DNA of 64,000 nucleotides, from contig OY986966.1 of NCBI GenBank assembly GCA_963920575.1, positions 11,572,048-11,636,047 on the forward strand, given 5' to 3'. Position numbers and translations under genes: made by a program. The DNA comes from Narthecium ossifragum. Its lineage: Eukaryota; Streptophyta; Magnoliopsida; Dioscoreales; Nartheciaceae. Below, piece after piece: positions 11,443 to 23,993 of the stretch (its first letter is position 1; every line of letters starts with the position of its first letter). The notes beneath the pieces were generated by a model, which made no database searches, was not told the origin of the DNA, and saw nothing but the letters and a program-made list of their open reading frames with translations.

Positions 11443-12015
11443 CTAATATTCCAGCAGGTCATCGCCAAATTCATTGCCACTCCCGCTTGCACTTCCTCCG
11501 TGCTGACCTCCTCCATACCCAGCTCCCCCGTACTGGCTTCCTCCGTACTAGCCTTCTCTATGATGATCTCCTCCGTGTTGGTCTCCTCCGTACTTACCAC
11601 CTTCGTAGCCAGTACCTTTGTGCTGACTTCCTCCGTACTTAACTCCTCCGAGTGCTGAAGATCCTCCACATTGTGGTTGCCTCATGGTTCTATTCAAAAT
11701 TGCTTGTTTTTTTTATCGAAAATATTCACATTCCAAAGTATCATTGATATTATCCAAATTTATTAACATGATTTTGTTATCTTGTTGAGCACTCCGAAGT
11801 TCTAACTTTTTCCTATCATTTTCAGCTTTCAACATCATAAGTTGATGCATAGATGATATGTGGATAGGATTTTGAAGATAAGAATCTAGTATTTTTGATA
11901 AAGACAAAGCCCTTGATTTCCTGAAGAGATATGTGGATAAGAATCCAATGTTTATATTGGTAGTTATCTCTGTTGACATCAATTTTGGCTAGACCAAAAG
12001 GTCGCAGTACCCACT
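11443..12015 (-). pseudogene. Harbinger ORF1 (Myb-like accessory protein) C-terminal remnant
   Basis: Minus-strand reading gives a segment with LMMLKAENDRKKLELR, QDNKIMLINLDNINDTLECEYF and then a stop. This matches the C-terminal helix of the ORF1/NAM-associated proteins of plant Harbingers, which help the transposase bind DNA or enter the nucleus. Downstream, in a frame broken by one stop, is a Gly/Tyr/Gln/His-rich tail with YGGSQYGG- and QHGG-type repeats ending at 11443. The Myb/SANT part is not visible and may have been lost at the LTR insertion. Confidence 0.6.
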
Positions 12016-12020
12016 GTTTG

Positions 12021-13881
12021 TTTGAGCCAAAATAACATCAGATAGACTCAAGCAAGCTTAGAACATATTTGAAATGTCCGATAAATGCTTGTCCTAACTT
12101 CGATAGCATCCAGGGGCATTTGGGTAATTTCACCCGCCCAAAGGCGTATTGGGAATTTGGGCCAAAATACAGGCCTGGACTCCCCATTACATTCTACAAT
12201 AACTTTGCATGGCTTTGACAGCAACCTAAATAAGCCATATGGACGCAGGGGTATTCTAGTGATTCTACTGAAACCTCTAGCCCCTAGGGGTATCTTGGTC
12301 AATTCACACCCTCAGGGTATAATTGTCTAAAAACTAGCCGTTCCACCCTCAAAAAATATTTTGGTCCAACATATATGACCACTGAAGATATTTTGGTAAA
12401 ATCCCAGTAAATATTAAGAACTCAGATAAATATTCTGTACGGGAGAAAATATTCACAGATGATTTATTGAATCTGGACAAATGTTTAAATAACAATAGAC
12501 ATGAAAATATTCAAAATCATGATTCGAACAGCACTTTCGAATTTCAAAAGATAAATCCGCCAAAACAAAAATCAGCAGATCTCCAAGTGGGCTACATATA
12601 CGTCCATACCATATAAATAAAAAAAGAAATATAAAATCAGCATCACCCGTCCATACCATATATAAAAAAAAATATAAAATCAGCATCCCTTTGATCCCGT
12701 TGTAGCTATCCTTATATGAAAGGATGAGCATTCTTAAGGGCAATCAGCACCCTTTGATTAAGGGATCCATGATCCCATTCCATACAAAGACATAGGCCTC
12801 TCGTGCCTATAAATAGAGGAGTATAGGGTTGAAGAAGAGGCTGGTCTGAGCTGGGTTGAACGGGCTGAAGGCTGGTGAAAGAGGCTGAAGACGTTGAAGC
12901 TTGGCTGAAGGCGTTGAAGCTTGGCTGAAGAAGAAGCTGGTTGAAGAAATTGAAGAAGAAGCTGAAGAAGAAACTGAAGAAGAGGCTTGAAGACGAAGAG
13001 GTTCTGGTGAGGTTCCAACGTTGCGCACCACCGGACGACGTAGATCTAGCCAACACAGCCGGAACCCATCGAGACGCTCGCGTCTCTGGGTCGACGCTGT
13101 AAGAGGCTCGTCGATCCCGCGGCTCAAGCTCCACTCTCCTGCTCGCCCCGTGGCTTGGACCTCCAGCAAAGTTGCTCTAGCTTGGTTCCTCGCCAGCGAC
13201 AGAGATCGAGCCAAGGCTCTCTCTCTCCCGGCGGCTTCGAAGACAAGCTTCCCCTGTTTTTGTTCTTTGTTCCAGCCGGTGCTTCTTCGTCTCCCTGGTG
13301 ATCCCGCGGCGCAGGAACGTCAACCCATTCTGAAGAGGGACTCCCGCCATCATCTTCCCAAGGCCGTCCCCGCGACGGAAGCTCCAGCCGCTCGCCGCAC
13401 GTCCTCCGTTCCAACCAGAGCTCCCCTGTTCTAGCCGTTACTAGGCTTCCCTTCTCCAAGCCGGCTTCATCAAACCCAGTTGCCGCTCCTCCCACGACAA
13501 ACAGAGGTCGGATCTTGTTGGACGGCGTTCTCAAACACTTGCACGACAACGCTCCCAAGCCCGACGGATTTGAAGCCCCGGCGGCAAGAACGGCGTGCAT
13601 GGCAATGAAGGTGGTCTAAGGCCTCACGTGATGGATTCTGTTTATCTTTTTCTTTTATTATAAAATGTTTATTTTTATTGGATCTAGAATCGGAGGTGTT
13701 CCCTACATGGATGTAAATGATGGATCTGTCGACTTGGCGATCGGCAGATCCAGGGGTGTGGTGCCTATAATTTCCTGAAATGAAATTAAAATATGATTTG
13801 CTCGGAAATAAAATAGAGATATCATACCAGCGAGATCGACGTTTTATCCACGAACAATCTCACATTACTATAAAAGCAACA
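12021..13881 (+). mobile_element. LTR-like insertion inside the Harbinger element
   Basis: The 1861-bp block is bounded by GTTTG on both sides (12016-12020, 13882-13886), a candidate 5-bp TSD. It ends in CA but starts TT, so the left terminus is mutated or misplaced. It has a strong core promoter (TATAAATA at 12808-12815), then a CT/GA-rich leader. The frames at 12712-13600 are low-complexity Ser/Gln/Phe or Arg/Ser-rich and look non-coding. A solo LTR is the best reading; the superfamily is not determined. Confidence 0.5.
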
Positions 13882-13959
13882 GTTTGCACTTGAATGAAAT
13901 CAAGATCTGCCGCTACCTAAGTTCTCTCTCTCCCCCTCTTCAAAAATGAATTATAGAGC

Positions 13960-15304
13960 TGGTCATCACATTTACCATCTTCATCTTCTTCTGATGATGA
14001 ATTATTTTCTCAATATTTTCAAGAGTGGGAGGAAGAAACGACTGAATGGGCGAAAGAGGATGAAATCTTGGCTCATATTTATACCTCCAACGAGGCCAAA
14101 ATTGGTTATCAACTTGAAGATGATGAGCAACCAAGACGCAGAGGTTCAGTACCTGGTCATGTGGTGATCAACTGTGGGAGGGTCGAAGGTAGTACAAGAC
14201 TATGGAATGACTACTTCTCTGATAACCCCACATATGGGGATACACTATTTCATAGAAGGTTTCGAATGCGAAGGAATCTATTCCTTCGTATTGTCGCTGC
14301 AGTACAAGAGTGCGACACTTTCTTCGTTCAAAAGAAAGATGGTATTGGTAAACTTGGATTATCTACTTTACAAAAAATTACAACAACGTTTCGTATGTTG
14401 GCATATGAAACAGTTGATAGTACTGATGAATATATTCGGATTGGTGAATCAAGTGTAATCCAATGTTTGAAGAGATTTTACAGGGAAATTATAGAGGAGT
14501 ACACAGATGAATATTTGAGGTATCCCAATGCAAACGATGTTGCAAGATTGTTACAGAAAGGCGAAGAACGAGGGTTTCTAGGAATGTTGGGAAGTCTAGA
14601 TTGCATGCATTGGCAATGGAAGAATTGCCCAACGGCATGGGCAAGGCAATATTCATGACATCATGGAGGATCAACTATTATTCTTGAGGTAGTAGCATCA
14701 TATGACTTGTGGATATGGCATGCATACTTCGGCTTACCAGGCTCGAACAATGATATTAATGTACTACAGTCGTCTCATTTGTTCGCCAACTTAACAAAAG
14801 GTATTACCCCTCCTGCTCATTATACAATTCAAGAAAAAAATTATGACATTGGTTATTATCTAGCCGATGGTATATACCCAAAATGATCGACATTTGTTCA
14901 AACCATTTCTCAGTCACAAGATAAAAAGAAACAATATTTCGCAAATGATGCAAGAAGCATGCCGGAAAGATGTAGAGTGGGCATTTGGAGTTCTCCAATC
15001 AAGATTTGCCATTGTTAAGGGCCCAACACGTTTCTGGGATAAACGTGTATTACATGATATCATGACTGCTTGTGTTATAATGTATAATATGATTGTCGAA
15101 GATGAACAAGATGAAGACGAAAGTGATGTCATTTCTACTCCACCACGTACTCAGCATGTTGATGAGATGGAGGCGAGTGAATACGAACGATTTCGCCAGC
15201 TTCTTAATCGACATAAAAAGATCAAGGACAAAGAAGCACATCTTGCACTTCAAAATGCACTGATTGAACATTTATGGGAACGACATGACAATCAAGAGAT
15301 GTAA
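13960..15304 (+). pseudogene. PIF/Harbinger transposase (DDE, Plant_tran type), broken
   Basis: The reading frame matches plant Harbinger transposases: LWNDYFSDNPTYGDTLFHRR and RRNLFLRIVAAVQECD, then LQKITTTFRMLAYETVDSTD, then the first catalytic Asp in GSLDCMHWQWKNCP. An in-frame TGA at 14656-14658 interrupts the next motif (ARQYS, stop, then GGSTIILE). The second catalytic Asp region follows (FGLPGSNNDINVL). A frameshift near 14945 separates it from RKDVEWAFGVLQSRFAIVKGP with the final catalytic Glu. The C-terminus ends at 15304. Another frame break lies near the start around 13970. It is incapable of producing a full transposase. Confidence 0.9.
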
Positions 15305-15830
15305 CGTTTTTATCTATATTCAATGTTGCATATTAAATTGAAATTCTCAATCTTTAGTGTGTAAGATTCGTCTTTATTTTAGTATTCTGCACAAATACCT
15401 TTAGATAATATAATTATAATTATAATTAATTTAATTAAAAATCCACGTACTGATGTATAATTTAAAAACCCAATGATGAATAAAAAACCAGTAAAAAAAT
15501 AATTTATATACAATTAGATAAATAATAATTAAAAAGTATTGAATATTAGTCTTGTTTTGCAGGGATCGGTAAGAGTTTTCCATTGATGTATTATTTATTC
15601 TAAATAAATCAGTAATTTTAAAGTTACATAAATTATTGTAGTTAAAATACTTTAATTATAGGATATATTGGTAATTTAGAATTAGATGAGACGAATATGA
15701 AGGGTAATATGAGAATTATAAAAATCATTAAATAAAAATGCAACCAACGTTGTTCTGCCGCTGGGTTTGGAGCCGGTTTGAGTAGGATTGGGCTACAAAA
15801 ATCAGCCCGATCGATTGGAGATTGCTCTAA

Positions 15831-16841
15831 GCCATGATAGAAGACTCAATTTCTTTTAAATAGAAATGATTTTGAATTAAGAACTTGGCGTGAGACCATA
15901 GGTGGAAAATTCCATTTTAACCATTATTTCTAAGATTCGTATGAAAAAAATCCACAGCAACATAGTATTAATAATGATAATGTCCTCCATAAAATTCCTT
16001 GTACAAGAAGGGCCAATGGGTTTAGTTTTTTGTGCCAAAAGATGATGAATAATTAAATACCCTCAATCAGAAATTAACGTATATGTTCCTACATCCTTCC
16101 ACCATAAGTTATATCCGGACATTTTGAACCAGTGTCAAAGACCAAGTTTATTAAGAAAGGCTTGAGTACCATCAACATATAGTGTATCGGGCATTTGACC
16201 TTCAAGATAAGATAATAGAATCAACTAATCAATTAAATATCCGTCGAATAAAAAATATCTTCTATCCTTACATCCTAACAATGATAATGTTTTGTCATTG
16301 TCATCTTATATCATCATGAAATAATAATTTTGTCTCCAATATATCTTTTATCCATAGAGAAGTAGAATAATTAATACTTTCCAGTCAATTCTAACTATAT
16401 AATTCAAATAATAATTTTTTCTCCAATAGTCTATCTTTTATCCATCAAGAAGTAGAATAATTATTACCTTTTCAGTCTATTCTAACTCTATAATTCAACT
16501 TTCTTTTTAAATTCTAATTTTCTTATTCTATAACCAAAGCGACCTAAAAGTTCATCCACTATAAAAATTTGAAAATAATAGCCCATAGAGCTTAATCACA
16601 AGGCCCACATTGATCTAGAAGAAGACAAACTGGCCTCTTTCTCTAATATGAGAATCAATACAAACCCTCCAATGGAATCCCTTAAAAGCGAATCTTATCA
16701 ATCGTTCCAAAAAAACCCTGACGTCCATGCTTCAATTATTCAACCAGATGAAAACCTAATATAAAGACATTGATGCACATTATTGAAAGCTTCGTGTCTT
16801 CATTAAACAAGAGACCATCAAAATAATATCTCTTCCATGCA
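15831..16841. other. AT-rich intergenic region, no gene seen
   Basis: No coding frame or RNA gene recognised. A loosely repeated phrase (ATCTTTTATCCAT.AAGAAGTAGAATAATTA) occurs near 16345-16380 and 16432-16465. Confidence 0.45.
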
Positions 16842-17318
16842 AGCTACTTTTTCACTTTTCAACCAATCATTATCTCATTATCCCTACTTTTCAACCAATC
16901 ACATCAACTTCATCCATACCTTTTCAACCAAACATTACTAATTTATCACTACTTTTCAACAAAATACCATACATATCCCACTATTTATCCCAAGATACCA
17001 ATCCTCATTCCCTCTAATCCCGGGATAGCTTATCCCCCAACCAAACGAGGCCTAAGAGGTAGAGAGGCATGAGTGACTGAGAGGAGGAACCAAGGTTAAA
17101 ACTCTTAGGGTGCGTTTGGTTGCGGGATAGTCTATTTCGGGATTAGAGGGGATGGAGATTGGTATCCTTGGATAAGTAGTGGGATATGTATGGTATTTTG
17201 TTAAAAAGTAGTGATAAATTAGTAATGTTTGGTTGAAAAGGTATGGATAAAGTTGATGTGATTGGTTGAAAAGTAGGGATAATGAAGTAATGATTGGTTG
17301 AAAAGTCAAAAAGTAAGG
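16842..17318. repeat. inverted pair of related MITEs (foldback, ~210-bp arms)
   Basis: The segment 16842-17053 reads, on the minus strand, almost the same as 17107-17318 on the plus strand (shared phrases GTTTGGTTG, GGTATTTTGTT, AAAAGTAGTGATAAATTAGT, GATTGGTTGAAAAG). The arms are separated by ~53 bases. A transcript across both would fold into a long hairpin. Confidence 0.85.
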
Positions 17319-17500
17319 ATAAAGTTGATGTGATTGGTTGAAAAGAAGAGAAAATGTAGTAATGATTGGTTGAAAAGTAAGAATAAAGTAGGGATAAAAT
17401 GGGAATAAAAGTGGAGATTAGATGGTGTTTGGCTGCAATGCAGGGATAAAGTGGGTTTAACTCGGCATAGAAATTCCCTATCCCTAAACCAAACAAGGCC
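17107..17500 (+). mobile_element. MITE, GTTTGGTT...AACCAAAC type
   Basis: A ~394-bp non-coding element whose ends, AGGGTGCGTTTGGTTGCGGG and CTAAACCAAACAAGGCC, are imperfect terminal inverted repeats. The interior is a degenerate repeat of ATTGGTTGAAAAGT. Both flanks carry a near-identical 22-bp phrase (GGAACCAAGGTTaAAACTCTT left, GGAACCAAGGTTcAAACTCTT right). No canonical TSD is evident. The superfamily (hAT or PIF) is unresolved. Confidence 0.65.
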
Positions 17501-17951
17501 AAGGAACCAAGGTTCAAACTCTTTGCCTACTCATATACTAATCGGGTTACTCCAACCATTCGATTTAAAAGCTTCAATCATTCGATCTAAAAGCTTAAGA
17601 CAGAGCATGTGTAGCTCAAATCTCCAAATGTTAATATTGAGCACTGAACTCCGATGCGATACCACTGGACCCAACCCAAAAGGTTAAACTCACTTGAAGA
17701 GAGGGTGAGTTAAGATATGTTTATTCTAACACTTTTTACAAGAAGGAACATAAAGACATATGATTCTTTTCATTTAAACATGGTGCAAGACAAAGGCATG
17801 GAAAGGTTCCATATCCCATTACATCTCATCCATCCCTACCTGGGTAGTGCATTTTTGCTTAGAAGTCACAGATGCAACTAAGCTCATCATGGGTTGAATG
17901 AATCTATAGGATTAACTCACTGCATGTCAATTAGCACCAAGTCTACAACTC

Positions 17952-19585
17952 TCAAGAGGATCTTTGATTGGCGAGGCTAACAATGGTAGATATAGGAACC
18001 AGGCACAGTCCTCTGCTTTGCAGGTCCTGTACTCCCTGATCACTACTATAGATCTTCTGGCAAAATAGATTGATAGATTATAAAAAAATGAGTACTAAAC
18101 AATTAAACATACAGATGATCTTTGGTTGAAAGAGAGAATGTTTATATAGTACCTGCAGTATGCCGTATGAGGATTTCCTTTGAAAGTAAGGAGCACTAAG
18201 AACCTGGAAGATTAGAACAAGAGCGAATTAAAGCTTTTTCAATGGATTTAATGCAAAGCTGATGAACAAATCTGAGAGTTTTGTACTTGGATTTGCTCGT
18301 GGAGGATCTTGATGCAGATTGTAGCCTCTTGAAGCACTGACGCCGTGTCAGTCTGCCACCAGATTCATTGATCATAAGAAGATTAGGATCAAATAATAAG
18401 AATGGTCTGAAGATTTTTTCTAGCCTCAATCATGGCGTACTTACTTTTCCAAAAGGAGAGACGAGTTGCTGGAGAGCTGTGATCTTATCACCTAGTCTCT
18501 GGCTCTTTTTCACAGGTGCCTGCAGCTTGAATTGGGTTCAAGATGAGCACTCTAATAAAGAGAAATAAAATGCTGCCAATTGGTGTTTAATTAATTACCT
18601 TTGCCCGCTGGGCATCATGAGATGATGGTGATACCTTTGATTTCAATGGGTTATGAAACGTCTCCACCTCCCCCCTCCTCTGCCTCTTGGATCCACTTTT
18701 ACAAATTTCTCTGGTGCTCGAGTTACTCACAAGCTTAAAAAAACCAAATTAATTAATTAACAAACATTTCATGAGGTTATAATCAAACAAAAGTGTAGAG
18801 TTATATATGAGAATATATAGATTAATTCCAAGATAGAAACCGACATTAGAAAGGCCATGAATCGAGCTTGATGCACTCGAACACGTAACATCAGTAGCCA
18901 TTAATATTCCTCCTGTATGTTCCATCCAAATATCCAATCCAAAACCAAAAACCACATAAGCTTCTCATTTGACATAAATAAAACCCAAACAAACAAAATT
19001 AAAGTGCACTAATGAACTTTAGATCAGAATAGTAACTGCTATAAATAGCAACTAAAGATTCATGCGATCACCTGGAAAGCAATCAATCCCACCAACTCCA
19101 ATCCCCTGAGTTGGGTTTGAAACTTGGAAACTATGATCACAGCAGCCCTCTAAAGGGATGTCGTAGAACCCACTGTCATAATACCTGGTGAGCCCAAAGA
19201 GACACAGCTAGCTTGTTTCATAAAGAGGCATATACTTAAGTTGGATGCTTTCTAACACTTTTGAGTTCCCAAGCACAAGCATATATATATATATATATAG
19301 GTATAAATGTACTCACAATCTCAATCTCTCGAGCTCCGTGTGAGCGTTGGAACTATGAACTCTGGATTCGTTGTTATGGGCTGCAGCAAAACGATGAAGC
19401 CCAAGAAGAGAGAGAAACAAAATTTAGAGAGAGAAATAAATAGTACTAACCAATGAGGGTTAGTTTAACTTAAGCTAAAGAAGGGGTCACGTACCGTAGT
19501 TATTAGGCAGGCACCTCACCGGATGATTCGAAGTTGGGAGTGCCGGCGGAGCACCAGAACCCGCCCGGAAGCTCTCGGAAAACAT
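17952..19585 (-). CDS. atypical bHLH transcription factor (bHLH112/113/123/153-like)
   Basis: Nine coding exons, read from splice sites and phase: 19495-19585 (ATG at 19585), 19317-19380, 19072-19184, 18845-18912, 18599-18733, 18445-18519, 18287-18352, 18153-18203 and 17952-18056 (stop TGA). They total 768 bases, or 255 residues. The HLH spans about residues 160-210: KKSQRLGDKITALQQLVSPF, then KTDTASVLQEATICIKILHE and VLSAPYFQRK. This is the plant bHLH class with a weak basic region that lacks the usual E-box-reading His/Glu/Arg pattern, so DNA binding may be non-canonical or need a partner. The tail DLQSRGLCLVPIS is typical of the class. A Lys/Arg patch at about residues 117-132 may be a nuclear signal. 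The donor of the fourth exon (GTCGGT) is weak and is the least certain boundary. Confidence 0.85.
19281..19299. repeat. (AT)n microsatellite in a bHLH-gene intron
   Basis: About nine AT units in the intron between the second and third coding exons of the bHLH gene. Confidence 0.9.
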
Positions 19586-19797
19586 AGTCTAATAATCTAA
19601 CGTACGTATCCCGCCAGCTAGAAAAAATTATTGGAGAATCGAAGAACAAGAAGCAGAGGCCATTTCTAACAACAATAAAGAACAACATAACTTAAGGAGT
19701 GTAGTTAGTGTTATGTCACGTAATGCAATAGAATAAGATAATATGATAGTGAGTTTAAAGTAAAGAAGACGTTGTGTTTGTTTTTCAAAAAATATAC

Positions 19798-19885
19798 CTG
19801 GGTCCCCAAGAAGAGATTTGATTAGGAGAAATAGAGGAGGAGAGGAAGGTTGATGATGGTAAAGGAGAGGGTGTTATATAGTATA
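19798..19885 (-). promoter_or_regulatory. bHLH gene core promoter and 5'-UTR exon
   Basis: On the minus strand TATATAAC lies at about 19873-19880. Downstream is a CT-rich leader without ATG that ends at a good donor (CCCAG/GTATAT, exon edge 19798). The likely acceptor is TTTTTTCTAG at ~19622, so the start codon is in the second transcribed exon. Confidence 0.55.
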
Positions 19886-19889
19886 GGGA

Positions 19890-22800
19890 GTTGAATGGTT
19901 GGAAGAGAGCAATGAGAGTAAAGAAGGGAAAGAGTGTAGCTTTGGAGAGTGGCCTTAATTAGAGGGGGACATCCGTTTCATATCCCTATCAGTCTCCTCT
20001 TTGACTTAATTCTACCAACCACTTGGTATTTATGAAGAGGAAAAAAAGAGGGTATTGGCTGTTTTCTTCCTCTGTTTTGACCATTTTATCCCATAGATAT
20101 ATATGTATGCTAAGGAATTGAAATTTGAGAACACAGTATGATAAGATTGGTGGTTGTGTCATCCTGTTTTGATTCATGAGGTAAGATTAATTGATTTAAG
20201 TTTGATTGGCAAGTATAGAACTTCAAAACTTGCAGTAAAAGTAGTTGGGGGGTTTAGTGTTGTTGTGAAGATTTTGAGATGTAAATAATCCCATTGAGTA
20301 GGTAAGACGCAAGTAGCTATTTCGGTCAAACTTTTTACTATGGAAAATGATTTGCCGTCCTGACCAAATAGGGTCAGGGTGGCTGCACAAGCTATTTGCA
20401 CCCCTGTTTATGATACATAAATATACACCCATCATTTGCAATGAAGCACTACATGTGATATTAGGGATACATTGAGAATCCACGTCATATACATACTTGG
20501 AAAGTAACATAAGCACATAAGAAATACAGTGTAGAAATCATACTAAAGGCTAGAATTATCGATACAATAGTTGTATGCATGGCCAATATTTTTTAGTAGA
20601 CTCCTTTTCTGAATGCGACTTGTACAGTTTACTGTCACTTACAATGATGCTACGTATCTCCAACCAATGGTAATGTTCATGCATAAGAAAAAGTCTAATA
20701 CAAATGAAGTTGACTAAGTTGTAGTTGTAGTTGCAACTGTACGTCAAAAACTAGTACTGATTGTCTCCAGTAATTTATTCTGCTGAATAAGACGTCTGAT
20801 GATAGAACATGAGCCAATTTAACAAAATTTGTAGAGCAACATCACAATCTAAACTCAAGACTGAATCCCCTCAATGTGTTCCTCAGACAAAACCTGTCCG
20901 GCGAGTATCTGATGAAAAAAATTCTACTACAGGAATCCATGCAAATGGATACTATTTGAGCATCTAACAAGAGGTGCTAACAAAATTCTACAACTCAATG
21001 AGTTGCAGAAGCATAGTGGGCATCTATTTGACGATTCAAAACTATTGCCTGCAGTGAGATGTAAACATGAGGGTTCTTTATCATTCTGCATGAGATTTAT
21101 CCTGAAAGCAGTTGACGGTCCAACCATGCCTCCCTTATTATTACATCTGCTGGTTTCTTTATAATTGAAACCTTGTTCATCATTCCTGAAAACCTATTAG
21201 GAGGTAGCTGACTTACTGCAGAAGATAGTCAAAGATTGGTCATGTGACTCATCCTCTAGGTAATCAGTAACAAGGTTTCGTTGACAACACTCGGCATTTG
21301 CAGTAGAAGCCTGCTACTTGTTTTAATCCTCCAGGCCATATATCCTGTAAAATAGCACTATCAAGTTGTTAGACGGCATTGGTATTTAAAAGATTGCCGC
21401 ATTATCTAGCATAAATTGGCTAGCTATATGTATAGAAAGTTTTTCTTCGTCAAGACTTTGTACCAAAAGTACCCATGCACTTATCAAATGACATAGTCCA
21501 CAAAACATTTGCACTGATGCCTTTTATTTTATTGACAAGTAAATGTGCAGCAATACAATTCAGCAGGAAGAAATAGTAAAATTTTTTGCAATGCATTGTA
21601 AGGCCGATCAAGGAGAAGCTTGCAGTAAAACCAGGTTCGTTCAGCGTAGAAGGAAAACAGTTTGCACAATTTAAGATGTTCACGTAGGATTGTCCATTAA
21701 ACATCATCACACAGCAGGATAGGCTAAACTGACGCGCCAATTGCGTTGCTAAAACTGAGATAGTAAAATCAGATGGAAATTCTTTTACTGCCCAAATTGG
21801 ACATGATGAAAGCTCGAAGGAAGACTTAGCTTAGATAAAAACCATTAACACTCCCTAAGACAAATCAGAAGACAAATCAATGGGAAGGCAGACATACAAG
21901 GAGTACTTTAGCATACAAATTTGCACCAGAAGTGTTTATAATCTACAAAAGTGCATTCACTAAAAGAACATAAACTGACTTCAATAAGCATAGGCTGTGC
22001 ACATATTCCCCGCATTAGGTACTTTTACAGGTTAAACTATTACAATTATTTAGCATTAGATGCTTTACCACATGGAAAACAAAGTCCTTATAGATGAACT
22101 TAAACCATCTCCCTCCTAGATTTATCATTACCATCTTTAACATTTCCGTAGCTTATTGTTAAGCTCACGCAAGCTGCCCATTAAATTAGTCGGTTGATCT
22201 TGCACCCAGACCAAACATAGGAAACTTCCTAACCCACCGGCCAAATCAGTTTACAAGGCCAAACAAAGCAAGCAGTGCACCTACTACTCACACTTTGCAA
22301 CCATAACTAGTAAGCACAAAACAAAAGATTGTTCTTTTGTGTCATGCCTACATTAGATAAACATTATTGCATGATTATCTTTTTTAAAGACTCAGTCGCA
22401 ATCACTTCAATTCAACCGCAAAAATAGACCTCAGCCAGAGCTAGAAAACACAAAACTCGTACACTTGGAGACTTGCTAATTTCTAATTCGATCTTCACAT
22501 CCTTTCCTTTGTGACGCAGACAGATCATCACAGATGATAATGTAGACATATTAGAATAAAGAAGAGAGCATATAAGTAGTAATAGTACAGGGAAGCTTAC
22601 AAATAGTTTATGAAGGATTTGACATAAACTAGAAATCCCTTTCAAATCATCCGACAATAGAGTTGAACAGGTGACATGCAGAACGCCCAAGTCTCACACC
22701 AGGATTTTCCAGGAACCTCACAACAGTATAAACAAGCACGAAAGCAATGTAGGCTAAAGCACATATTAATGAAAATTTTTGGACCGACAAGGACTATCAT

Positions 22801-23993
22801 CTGATTGTATAAATTTTAAGCAGAATCTTGCAGCAGATTCAACATATTAGAAATTTGTTTGATATAGTCCCCATATATGCATCTACAGCGTGAGATTTTT
22901 ACAATTATCTCTAACATATCATGGATGCTTAAAACAAAAGGCTGCCACGGTGAGCACATACGAACATCTTTCCACTATTAAGAATCATGGCTTGTGATAA
23001 AGAAAAGTAGCTGGCAAAGATCATCCGAGGTCATAGAAAATGCAAACAATGATGAAAATGTGTCGCAGAACTAGAACGGATCAGAAGAGGGATAGACATC
23101 AAGAGGCATCACTTGCACAACTACCAATTAAAGGCAATATATATATATCCAGCTAATAGCAAATACAAGTTTTGAGAGATAACCATACTTAATTGCATTC
23201 TGTGGCATGACAGTTGAATAAATATAACTTGTCCATTCAACACTCGAGTTTCATGAGACTGATGACCAACTAAACCTCAAGAATCTTTTTAATCTTTTGC
23301 GTCAATGCTTTTAAGCGTCTATGGTCCAATTTTAAAAAATCACCATCTTATGCTAAGACTAAGCTAGGTCTCTTGAGAGACTAAGCTTAATGTGCTTTTA
23401 CATTTGTCTAACACTTGCATTCTGTACTAACAACCAAATATGTTGTACTCCAGTACTTTTGCACATCCGGATCTTGTTCCCATCCCTGCCCTCAACTGTG
23501 CAAGATACAAACTAAAGAAATTAACTTCTTCGATCAAGATTAAAGCACCATTGCATATAAGATCAGGCTATAATAAGAAAAATTACATATGCGTGCTATG
23601 GATATCTTTAAGAAACCTGGCAAATCAGGAAGATATACTTCAACAAAACCAACTAAAAGTTCACACTTTTGTTAATAGGAGAGCTACTGCGGTACAAAAT
23701 TGAGTCATAGCTTTAGAAAGGATCAATCAAATGAAATAGTTCCTGATGCAAACAGCATGGTATAGCATGAACTAAAAATACCATGAACTAAAAAAAACTT
23801 AGAGCACTCGTTTGGGATGCTTGCACAATGTTCTTGACGAGCCTTCAGATTCTACATATGGGGTACAATTATATTACCAAGAAATGGCAAACTTAGATAT
23901 AAAGGAAGTGCATAGTTTTCTCATACAACGGTTGCAACTAAAAACACCAAATGTACCTATAAGTTCAAGCAAATCTTCCTCCCCAGCCATTAC
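19890..23993 (-). other. introns and 3' region of the unknown-function gene; no further domains seen
   Basis: About 4 kb of AT-rich sequence without a recognisable coding exon. The gene starting at 24610 has a splice donor at its 23994 edge, so its remaining exons (probably few codons plus 3' UTR) must be here, but I cannot place them. Frames such as 20223-20516, 21450-21740 and 22412-22690 have no domain signal. Confidence 0.4.

Larger units (their letters stand above)
11124..15827 (+). mobile_element. PIF/Harbinger DNA transposon, inactivated
   Basis: The left end GAGTATCTCCAAC and the right end (reverse complement GAGCAATCTCCAAT) form imperfect terminal inverted repeats. They are flanked by the 3-bp TSD TAA (11121-11123, 15828-15830), the hallmark of this superfamily. 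Inside are a plus-strand transposase remnant (13960-15304) and a minus-strand remnant of the accessory ORF1 protein (11443-12015). Both genes point outward and are separated by a 1.86-kb LTR-like insertion. The element is about 2.84 kb without that insertion. Confidence 0.9.

Noticed and set aside
12712..13600. Frames of 80-160 codons on both strands
   Set aside because: They fall in the leader region of the LTR-like insertion in the Harbinger element; low-complexity, with no domain.
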